From UBA4717 sp045577925 (GTDB taxonomy: Bacteria > Bacillota > Clostridia > Oscillospirales > CAG-272), in NCBI GenBank assembly GCA_045577925.1, contig JAZNJH010000025.1, positions 1-64,000 of the forward strand: a DNA stretch of 64,000 bases. The letters run 5' to 3'. A model generated the notes under the pieces. It made no database searches, was not told where the DNA came from, and saw only the letters and a program-made list of their open reading frames with translations. Numbering within the stretch: the first letter of the stretch is position 1; each line of letters opens with the position of its first letter. The translations under genes were made by a program, and so were the position numbers. This document shows, in pieces, positions 33,584 to 40,341 of this stretch.

Positions 33584-33606
33584 GGCGGAGAAAGAAGCAG
33601 TCTTAA

Positions 33607-33963
33607 ATGACAAAGATTACTTTCTTTACATCTGAAGGAGTCTTTTACGGCTTTGAGGAAAAGGGCCATACAATGTATGCAGACGAAGGAAATGACGTTC
33701 TCTGCGCGGCTCTCTCGTCGATGACGATGCTGATAATAAACACGATCGAGGTTGGCTTCGGTTCAAGAGCGGATTACACTATTGACGAAGACAGTACTAC
33801 CGTAAGGCTTATAGCACGCTCTGCTCTTCCCGTTTTCGAGGAAGACGAATGTGTACGTTTTGCGGTTAGCGGACTCATCGCATCATATTATCATCAACTT
33901 CAAGAGCTTGTCGAAGAATACTACGACTATCTTGACGTAAACGTTATCGAAAAAGAAGTATAA
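33607..33963 (+). CDS. prp: Ribosomal-processing cysteine protease Prp
   Basis: Prp removes the N-terminal extension of ribosomal protein L27 in Firmicutes and relatives that have it. The 118-residue protein carries the His and Cys of the active site in GHTMYADEGNDVLCAALSSM (His about 21, Cys about 32). It lies between rplU and rpmA, as in Bacillus (ysxB) and Staphylococcus. The matching substrate is next door: L27 here has the cleavage motif. Confidence 0.94.
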   Translation: MTKITFFTSEGVFYGFEEKGHTMYADEGNDVLCAALSSMTMLIINTIEVGFGSRADYTIDEDSTTVRLIARSALPVFEEDECVRFAVSGLIASYYHQLQELVEEYYDYLDVNVIEKEV

Positions 33964-34016
33964 GACTCAAAAAAGCAAACACAAATAATCGAAAGGTATT
34001 GGAGGTGCAGCAAAGC

Positions 34017-34295
34017 ATGATCAGATTAAGCTTACAGTTTTTTGCTCACAAAAAAGGTGTCGGTTCAACAAAGAACGGCCGTGACAGCGAATCTAAGCGC
34101 CTTGGCGTAAAGCGCGCTGACGGTCAGCACGTGCTTGCCGGCAACATCATCGTAAGACAGAGAGGTACAAGCATACATCCCGGTAACAGCGTTGGTATCG
34201 GTAAGGACGACACACTCTTTGCTCTTATCGAAGGCACTGTAAAGTTTGAGCATATCGCAGGCGGCAGAAAAGCTGTCAGCGTTTACGCAGACTGA
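34017..34295 (+). CDS. rpmA: 50S ribosomal protein L27 with Prp-cleaved N-terminal extension
   Basis: L27 (bL27) reaches the peptidyl-transferase centre with its N-terminus. The 92-residue product starts MIRLSLQFFAHKKGVGSTKNG: the LxLQFF segment is the extension removed by Prp, exposing AHKKG. Start ATG 34017 follows GGAGGTG. The body (GQHVLAGNIIVRQRGT, GIGKDDTLFALIEG) is normal. Confidence 0.97.
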   Translation: MIRLSLQFFAHKKGVGSTKNGRDSESKRLGVKRADGQHVLAGNIIVRQRGTSIHPGNSVGIGKDDTLFALIEGTVKFEHIAGGRKAVSVYAD

Positions 34296-34314
34296 TAAAA
34301 CAGTTTTCAGGATC

Positions 34315-34345
34315 CGGTGCAACTCATAGGAGTTGCACCGTTTTT
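34315..34345 (+). terminator. Terminator of the rplU-prp-rpmA operon
   Basis: An 11-bp stem (CGGTGCAACTC and complement, 4-nt loop ATAG) followed by TTTTT. Confidence 0.93.
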
Positions 34346-34364
34346 CCATATTATCGCAAAATGC

Positions 34365-34405
34365 AAGTCCCTATATGAAGCTGTATAGGCTTCATACAGG
34401 GACTT
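34365..34405. terminator. Second hairpin with T-tract
   Basis: AAGTCCCT...TGAAGC pairs with GCTTCA...AGGGACTT, followed by TTTTTT. It adds isolation between the ribosomal operon and the recombinase gene. Confidence 0.75.
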
Positions 34406-34452
34406 TTTTACATCTTAAAATAATATTACCAAATTAAACTTCATTGATATCC

Positions 34453-34481
34453 TCGAAAAAGAATCAGAATTATGTTATACT
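34453..34481 (+). promoter_or_regulatory. Probable promoter of the tyrosine recombinase
   Basis: TCGAAA (34453-34458), 17-bp spacer with a TG before the -10, TATACT (34476-34481). The -35 is weak, so low expression is likely. Confidence 0.5.
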
Positions 34482-34522
34482 ATAAATGTTACATTATACG
34501 TAATAAAAGCGAGGTGTTATAA

Positions 34523-35362
34523 ATGAAAGCAATTACGCAAAATTTAATAACTGAGTACAAAGCTTTTTTAATTGAAGAGGAGAAGTCGGGTGCCACACTT
34601 GAAAAGTATATACGCGACATATCTGCTTTCGCGAAATACTTAGACGGCAAAGAGGTTACTAAAACAGCTGTCGTTACCTACAAGCAGCACTTATGCGAAA
34701 GCTATAAAAGCGCGAGCGTTAACTCGATAATCTCTTCACTCAACAGTTTTTTTGCCTATTTTGAGTGGTATGACTGCAGAGTCAAAACACTGAAAGTCCA
34801 ACGGCAAATGTTTGCTAAAGAAGAAAGCGAGCTTACAAAAGCAGAATACGAAAGACTGCTTGATACAGCAAAGCTTAAAAAGAATGAGCGACTGTATCTT
34901 CTTATGCAAACTATATGTTCAACGGGAATCAGAGTCAGCGAGCATAAGCATATAACCACAGAAGCCGTAAAACGCGGATCGGCGGAGATAAGCTTAAAGG
35001 GCAAACGCCGCGTGATATTCTTACCAAAGCAACTATGCAAAATGCTTGCAAAATATATCCGAGAGCAGAATATAAAAAGCGGTCCCGTTTTTGTTTCAAA
35101 AAACGGAAAACCGCTTGACAGATCAAATATATGGGCAGATATGAAAAAGCTGTGCGATCACGCCGGTGTATCTCGCAAAAAGGTATTCCCTCACAATCTG
35201 CGTCATTTGTTTGCCAGAACATATTATTCACTGCAAAAAGATATCGTAAGACTTGCCGATATTCTCGGTCACTCAAGTGTTAACACAACGAGGATATACA
35301 CGATCGAAAGCGGAGAGATCCACCGCCGCCAGATCGAGAGGCTTGGGCTTTTAAAATGTTAG
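34523..35362 (+). CDS. Tyrosine recombinase (XerC/D-like), probable invertase of the adjacent switch
   Basis: The 279-residue protein has a SAM-like core-binding domain (about 1-90) and a catalytic domain with the full set of residues: Arg137 in STGIRVSE, Lys159 in LKGKRR, His224 and Arg227 in HNLRHLF, His250 in LGHSS and Tyr259 in RIYT. All are intact. It is too short for a phage integrase and resembles Xer-like invertases such as RecV of Clostridioides difficile. Its stop lies 11 bp before the first dyad site of an inverted set that surrounds a promoter (35374-35693), so I infer that it flips this segment. GAGGTG precedes the ATG. Confidence 0.88.
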   Translation: MKAITQNLITEYKAFLIEEEKSGATLEKYIRDISAFAKYLDGKEVTKTAVVTYKQHLCESYKSASVNSIISSLNSFFAYFEWYDCRVKTLKVQRQMFAKEESELTKAEYERLLDTAKLKKNERLYLLMQTICSTGIRVSEHKHITTEAVKRGSAEISLKGKRRVIFLPKQLCKMLAKYIREQNIKSGPVFVSKNGKPLDRSNIWADMKKLCDHAGVSRKKVFPHNLRHLFARTYYSLQKDIVRLADILGHSSVNTTRIYTIESGEIHRRQIERLGLLKC

Positions 35363-35373
35363 GCAAAAAAATA

Positions 35374-35397
35374 ACCACATAATCCGTATTATGTGGT
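35374..35397. repeat. Recombination site A (left inverted repeat)
   Basis: A 24-bp site with perfect inverted arms ACCACATAAT and ATTATGTGGT around an asymmetric centre CCGT. Arms of about 10 bp flanking a short asymmetric centre are the usual layout of a tyrosine-recombinase core site. The centre is the reverse complement of that in sites B and C, so A is inverted relative to them. Confidence 0.85.
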
Positions 35398-35478
35398 CTT
35401 AGACGTTAACAGAAACATCCAAATAGAACAAAAGCAATATGAAACGACACTATTATAGTTTTTTAATAACGACGAAAA

Positions 35479-35512
35479 GACCAAGGCAAAAAAGCAATTT
35501 GTTGCATTGGTC
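35479..35512 (-). terminator. Hairpin inside the invertible segment, terminator-like on the minus strand
   Basis: GACCAA (35479-35484) pairs with TTGGTC (35507-35512), with inner GCAA/TTGC pairing after one mismatch. On the minus strand TTTTCG follows. After inversion it would read in the plus direction, upstream of the surface operon. Confidence 0.4.
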
Positions 35513-35573
35513 CGGTTTGTTATGCTCATTTTTATTACATTATAACGAAATGTGTTAAAATTACTCAAACCCA

Positions 35574-35602
35574 TTGACAAACCCTTCCTTTTGTGGTAAA
35601 CT
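35574..35602 (+). promoter_or_regulatory. Promoter within the invertible segment
   Basis: Perfect TTGACA (35574-35579), 17-bp spacer, TAAACT (35597-35602). It reads rightwards towards the gene at 35987. It ends about 33 bp before site B, so it moves with the segment. Confidence 0.82.
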
Positions 35603-35636
35603 TAGTCTTACCTCTTAAGCACTTGTTATATTTTGC

Positions 35637-35660
35637 ACCACATAATACGGATTATGTGGT
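35637..35660. repeat. Recombination site B (right inverted repeat)
   Basis: Perfect arms ACCACATAAT and ATTATGTGGT around the centre ACGG, the reverse complement of site A. An extra GC on each side (35635-35662) extends the dyad to 28 bp; as RNA it would form a hairpin in the leader. Confidence 0.85.
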
Positions 35661-35669
35661 GCAGATATA

Positions 35670-35693
35670 GTCACATAATACGGATTATGCGGT
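35670..35693. repeat. Recombination site C (degenerate second right copy)
   Basis: Same centre ACGG and orientation as site B, 33 bp downstream. It differs from B at the first two bases and at one base of the right arm (ATTATGCGGT). It could act as an alternative partner for site A, or recombine with B to delete 33 bp. Confidence 0.75.
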
Positions 35694-35722
35694 ATCCATA
35701 TAATTGAATTGTATATTTATAT

Positions 35723-35757
35723 AGCAGGTCTCAGGAAGAAAACTGAACCTGCTTTTT
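35723..35757 (+). terminator. Terminator between the invertible promoter and the surface operon
   Basis: AGCAGGT...TCAG pairs with CTGA.ACCTGCT (one bulge) around a purine loop, followed by TTTTTG. It would stop most transcripts from the invertible promoter unless antitermination or read-through occurs. Confidence 0.8.
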
Positions 35758-35986
35758 GTTTTGCCGTAATAGTATTTATCATAAAAATTAATGATTAAAA
35801 ACAGTATTTAATTAATGGTAATTATGGGCCTCATACCATAATTTATATACTCTGCTATTGCAGAGAAATGGCCGAAACAACGTCAGGTGATTCTGCATTC
35901 GCACAACAGGAGGGAGGTTCTAACTATTAAAATGCAGAGCCAAAAAGCGTTGAAAAACAATTCAAATCCCAGAAAGGACTCGAAAA
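35758..35986 (+). promoter_or_regulatory. Long AT-rich leader before the surface protein gene
   Basis: The 229-bp stretch has an inverted repeat AATTATGG (35820-35827) with CCATAATT (35836-35843), a short CTGC-TATT-GCAG hairpin (35852-35863), and a strong AGGAGGGAGG box (35908-35917) that is too far from the main ATG. A 21-codon frame (35932-35997) after that box overlaps the surface gene start and could be a leader peptide. I tested it by eye for c-di-GMP-I and II riboswitch motifs and found none. Confidence 0.4.
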
Positions 35987-38900
35987 ATGAAAATTAAAAG
36001 ATTTTTAGCTATAATCCTTGCTATTGTAATGATTATAAGTACTATGAGTATTCCTTCTTTTGCAATTGACGATATCGATAACTCAATTAGTGAATCAAGT
36101 GATACAACAAACATTACGGATGAACAGGAATCAAGCGAAGAATCCACCGAGGAATCAAGTGAAGAATTCAGTGAAGAATCCAGCGAGGAATCAAGTGAGG
36201 AATTCTACGAAGAATTTAATTTGGAAAACGATCTTCCTGCAGATGATGTAGTCGCAACTGTTAACGATGATGAATACGCAACTATTCAGGAAGCAATCAA
36301 CGCGGCACAGGCAAATGACACAATCGTTTTTTGTGACGATGTGAACGAAAACGTAACGATTGACAAGAATATCACACTTGACGGTGCTGATAAGCAGTAC
36401 ACCGGTACGATGACTATTTCCGACAACAAGACGGTTACGATTGCTAACGTAAATTTTGTAAAGGGATCGATCACCGAAGAAAAGGGTACACACGGAAAAT
36501 TGACAATCACGAACTGCGATTTCGATGACAGTGACAAGTCAACAAATTATGCAATTACCGTTCGCGGTAGTGATAATGTCGTTATCGAGGACTGCACTGC
36601 AACGGGTTATAACTACGGTATGCTTTACATTCCTTCATCTGTAGCTAATATTAGCGTGAAGAATGTTGAAGTAATTAATTCTACTGTAGCATTCAACATT
36701 TCATACTCCGGCGACGGCAGATTTGAAAATGTAGAGCTGACCAATGTTACGTACGGTCTCCATGTTCAAAATTATGGAGCAAGAACATTTACACTGACCG
36801 GATGTGAATTTGATTGCGGTTCTCCTGTATACGTTCAGAAAAAAGGAACGGCTTATGTTACCTTCAAGTTTGAGGGTAACAACGACTTCGGTACAGAAGA
36901 ATTTACAGATCCCCTCAATGAATACGCAATACTTAAACTTGCCAATGCTGATGCAACTCTCACTGCTTGCTCAGATCTCAACGTAACGACAGATGTTGAA
37001 GGTGGAGTTGTTGAGTATGTCGATGACACATACAGTGTGAAATGCCTGAAGGGTCAGGGTACACAGGAGAAACCTTACCTGATCGAAAACCTGAACGATC
37101 TGATCTTTTTCCGTAACAATGTTAATGCAGGCAACACATACGAAGGCAAATATGTTCTTCTTACATCTGACATCGACCTCAAAGGTTACAAAGAAACTAA
37201 TATAAATCACGAAGGAAACAACGTTTCTTCTTCTACCTTCAGACCTATTGCTGACAAGGCCAGCGGTGTTGCCTTTAAGGGTACATTTGACGGCGGTGAT
37301 CACACAATTTCTAACCTTTACATAAGCGGTTGGGATATCAATTACCATTGGGATAGTTACGGCCAGGCAGCTCTTTTTGGTACAATTGAAAATGCAACTG
37401 TCATGAACTTAACTGTAGAAGGCTTTGAAATTCAGGTTGAAGGCGGAGACGTTGCTGCTATTGCAGGTCATGCTAAAGGCGAGTGTACATTTGAAAACAT
37501 TACTGTTACAGACAGTAAGATCGCAACCTATAACAACGGTTGTGCAGGTATTGTTGCATGGACAGAAGACGGCGACTATACCTTCAAAAACATCAATATT
37601 ACTGATTCGGTAGTTCTTGCCGGTCTTTGGGGTTCATTCGACTCTTCTATCGGCGGTGTTGTTTCACAGGCTGAACCCGGCGCTGCCTATAATTTCGAAA
37701 ACGTAGATATTGCTTGCCGTCTGGATGTTTATAATGACTGCACAGCTTCCTACGACTACTATAATTACCGTATGTGCGGTATGATCATCGGCCGTCTGGA
37801 AGAAACTATAACTGTTGACGGAAAAGCATATCCGGATATGTCCAAGTATGACATTACTTGTAAAGATGTTACTGTCACTATGGGCGAGTGGGCAAACTAT
37901 CACTACTGCGAGCCTACTCCCGGATATAATAATGGACGCGGTATGCGTGTCGAGCCCGGTTATGCATATGACGGACTGCCTGCGGATTATGACCACAGCC
38001 AATGCACAACCAATCATATGACGGTTATGCCATTCACTTCACTCTTCGGCGGTAAGCAGTTAGGTGTAGCGGGTAATACTAAAGAAGACCTTGCAAAGCT
38101 CGGCTTCTTTGACGGTGAAAAGAATAAAGAAGAAGATATAGTAGTAATTGACTATTCACTCCCTGCAAGATCAGTAGCTGAAGTTGAAGGCGAATATTTT
38201 GACGATCTTCAGAAAGCAATCGATGCAGCAGAAGATGGTGACACAATTACAGTAATTAATGATATTGAAAATGCACAAAATGTCACAATTACCAACAAAA
38301 CTGTAATTATCGACCTTGACGGACACACCGTTAACGGTACAATATTACCTTCAACAGGCGATATTACAATCAAGAACGGTTCAATAGTAAGCAAGAATAC
38401 TGATAATTCCGCTATTGAAATAAACAGCGGTAAGCTTACTCTTACTGACGTAAACATCGAAGGCGCACGTCATGCAGTAAGAATTGACGGTGCTGTTGAG
38501 GCGGTTATTGACGGCGGTGAATACAAGTTAATTCCTACTGCAGGAAAAACACAGCATGCATTTAATATTTCAGGTGCAGCTAACGTTACATTCGTAGACG
38601 GTACGTTTACAGGGCCTAAAGGAACCTCTGCAGACAGCGGTGCTGCAGTAAACGTACAGTCCGGTGCAACAGCTACAATTCTTGGCGGTACGTATACAGG
38701 CGGTAAGGTTAATACCCTGGCTAACAAGGGTACTCTTACAATTTCCGGCGGTACGTTTGACCAGGATCCGACAGCCTACGTTGCAGAAGGTGCACGTGCT
38801 ATTGAAGACAAGGGTAACGGCTATTGGGTAGTTCTCCCTGCAGGCGTTCACAGTATCGAGCTTTCAGTTGACAATTCTGAAAAAACATATTACTTTGAAG

Positions 38901-40255
38901 ATACTATCACACTCGACGTTACCGTAAACGGCGGAGCTTACGCTGTATCCGACTGGACTCTTACGTATGATACTGAAAAGCTTGAATACATCGGTACAGT
39001 TCAGCTCGACGGCGACTCAAAAGCTCCCGTTGTTAATGAAACAAGCGGCACAATAACCGAAGAAAACTACAGTAACAAAATCGGTGGCGACCTCTTCGCT
39101 GACGGCTCTAAGGTTACTTACACATTCAAGGTCAAAGCGCCTGTGGAAGATACAACTGCTCTCTTTAAGATCACTGCAGCTACCGTTGATACGGTATTGA
39201 CAAGTGCTTACGGAAAGACTGATGTAAATACTCCTGAGCTGACTGTAAACATCAAGCTCAGAGAAATCGTTGAAATCACAAAGGCAGATAACGGTACTGA
39301 ATTTACCGACGAGCCTTACGTATTCACACACGATGAAAAAGACCACGTGATCACAGTTGATGCAGAAGATATTGACGGCGAAACGATCACATATAAGTTA
39401 GACGGCACATCTGTTGACGAAGTTAAGATCAATGCTGCCGGAACCTATGTGGTTGAATACACCATCACAAAGGCAGGATACGATACTGTAACAGATACTA
39501 TCACTATCACAGTAGAAGAGGCTGAATTTACAAACGTTATCGTTAAGGACGGAGATGATACTACCATAACCGTCGATCCTTACAACTTCGCATTTGATAA
39601 CACAGACCACGTTATCACAATTGATGCAGATGGTGTTGATGGCGAAAGCATAGTATATACCCTTAACGGCGAAGAAGTGGCTGCGATAAGCCTCAAGGCT
39701 GTTGGAACTTACGAGATCGGATACACGATAACGAAGGACAGCTACACAACTTACACAGGTACACTCAAAGTTGTTATCACAAATCCCGAATTTGTTATTG
39801 AAACAAGCGTTTACACACTTAACGACCATACTCTCGTAATGCTTTATACAACTGCTGACGGTATGTATCCTAAGCTTGGATCAGACGCAATGTTTGATAT
39901 CACAGCAGCAGGATATGAATACCAAGAAAACGAAGACTCGACACCTGTTCCCTACGCTAAGGTATACGGTATAGTTCTTCCCAAGGCAGAGGCAGCCGAT
40001 CTTGAAGCTCTCAGAGCATCGATCACATTCTCAACCAAGAAGCCGTTCGTAATCGATCCTTACGATAATGACGTAACGTTTGACTCTCAGGTTAACTCAA
40101 GAGATATCGTTATTGCAGTTAACGTTTACAACGATTATGAAGACATTCACGGCAAATACGATATGATGAGCAGAATACTCAAATCTGACGTAACCGGCGA
40201 CAAGAAGGTTGATATTGCTGACGTTACAGCTATCGAAGCTGAAATATACGGCTGA
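35987..40255 (+). CDS. Large secreted beta-helix surface protein with dockerin-like C-terminus
   Basis: The 1422-residue protein has a signal peptide (1-26), a Ser/Glu-rich repeat linker (about 37-79), and a first parallel beta-helix (about 90-300; begins YATIQEAINAAQANDTIVF). A GLUG-like region (about 350-560; GTFDGGDHTISNLYISG) and a second beta-helix (about 730-955; QKAIDAAEDGDTITV) follow. Next are a cohesin-like beta domain (about 965-1085), two Ig-like repeats, and a final SDVTGDKKVDIADVTAIEAEIYG, which matches the Ca-binding repeat of type I dockerins; a degenerate first repeat may precede it. No SLH or LPxTG anchor is present, so attachment through the dockerin is plausible. AAAGGA precedes ATG 35987. 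Expression should depend on the invertible promoter. Adhesion or carbohydrate binding are reasonable guesses only. Confidence 0.82.
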   Translation: MKIKRFLAIILAIVMIISTMSIPSFAIDDIDNSISESSDTTNITDEQESSEESTEESSEEFSEESSEESSEEFYEEFNLENDLPADDVVATVNDDEYATIQEAINAAQANDTIVFCDDVNENVTIDKNITLDGADKQYTGTMTISDNKTVTIANVNFVKGSITEEKGTHGKLTITNCDFDDSDKSTNYAITVRGSDNVVIEDCTATGYNYGMLYIPSSVANISVKNVEVINSTVAFNISYSGDGRFENVELTNVTYGLHVQNYGARTFTLTGCEFDCGSPVYVQKKGTAYVTFKFEGNNDFGTEEFTDPLNEYAILKLANADATLTACSDLNVTTDVEGGVVEYVDDTYSVKCLKGQGTQEKPYLIENLNDLIFFRNNVNAGNTYEGKYVLLTSDIDLKGYKETNINHEGNNVSSSTFRPIADKASGVAFKGTFDGGDHTISNLYISGWDINYHWDSYGQAALFGTIENATVMNLTVEGFEIQVEGGDVAAIAGHAKGECTFENITVTDSKIATYNNGCAGIVAWTEDGDYTFKNINITDSVVLAGLWGSFDSSIGGVVSQAEPGAAYNFENVDIACRLDVYNDCTASYDYYNYRMCGMIIGRLEETITVDGKAYPDMSKYDITCKDVTVTMGEWANYHYCEPTPGYNNGRGMRVEPGYAYDGLPADYDHSQCTTNHMTVMPFTSLFGGKQLGVAGNTKEDLAKLGFFDGEKNKEEDIVVIDYSLPARSVAEVEGEYFDDLQKAIDAAEDGDTITVINDIENAQNVTITNKTVIIDLDGHTVNGTILPSTGDITIKNGSIVSKNTDNSAIEINSGKLTLTDVNIEGARHAVRIDGAVEAVIDGGEYKLIPTAGKTQHAFNISGAANVTFVDGTFTGPKGTSADSGAAVNVQSGATATILGGTYTGGKVNTLANKGTLTISGGTFDQDPTAYVAEGARAIEDKGNGYWVVLPAGVHSIELSVDNSEKTYYFEDTITLDVTVNGGAYAVSDWTLTYDTEKLEYIGTVQLDGDSKAPVVNETSGTITEENYSNKIGGDLFADGSKVTYTFKVKAPVEDTTALFKITAATVDTVLTSAYGKTDVNTPELTVNIKLREIVEITKADNGTEFTDEPYVFTHDEKDHVITVDAEDIDGETITYKLDGTSVDEVKINAAGTYVVEYTITKAGYDTVTDTITITVEEAEFTNVIVKDGDDTTITVDPYNFAFDNTDHVITIDADGVDGESIVYTLNGEEVAAISLKAVGTYEIGYTITKDSYTTYTGTLKVVITNPEFVIETSVYTLNDHTLVMLYTTADGMYPKLGSDAMFDITAAGYEYQENEDSTPVPYAKVYGIVLPKAEAADLEALRASITFSTKKPFVIDPYDNDVTFDSQVNSRDIVIAVNVYNDYEDIHGKYDMMSRILKSDVTGDKKVDIADVTAIEAEIYG

Positions 40256-40272
40256 TAAAAACCGATGAGTCT

Positions 40273-40311
40273 GAAGGGGATTTTTACCCGATATAGGTGA
40301 AAACCCCCTTC
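40273..40311 (+). terminator. Intercistronic hairpin between the two surface genes
   Basis: GAAGGGG (40273-40279) pairs with CCCCTTC (40305-40311), with further inner pairing (TTTTTACC with GGTGAAAA). The trailing CTATTATAA is not a pure T-run, so it may only attenuate or stabilise the mRNA. Confidence 0.55.
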
Positions 40312-40341
40312 CTATTATAAAAACACGAGAGGAATTTTTAC

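Larger units (their letters stand above)
35388..35646. other. Putative invertible DNA segment carrying a promoter
   Basis: About 260 bp lie between sites A and B, which have the same arms and opposite centres. Strand exchange between them would invert this piece. It holds a consensus promoter reading rightwards and a hairpin with a T-run reading leftwards. No gene is inside. In the given orientation the promoter faces the surface operon (ON); after inversion it would face the 3' end of the recombinase gene. Inversion itself is not seen in one sequence; it is inferred. Confidence 0.75.

Noticed and set aside
35374..35693. The dyad sites as a CRISPR array or as attenuator hairpins only
   Set aside because: Only three copies, unequal spacing, one inverted, and an asymmetric centre; the layout fits recombinase core sites better, although B and C would also form RNA hairpins.
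35758..35986. c-di-GMP-I or II riboswitch in the leader of the surface gene
   Set aside because: The expected conserved blocks of GEMM-I or class II were not seen; the leader remains unassigned.
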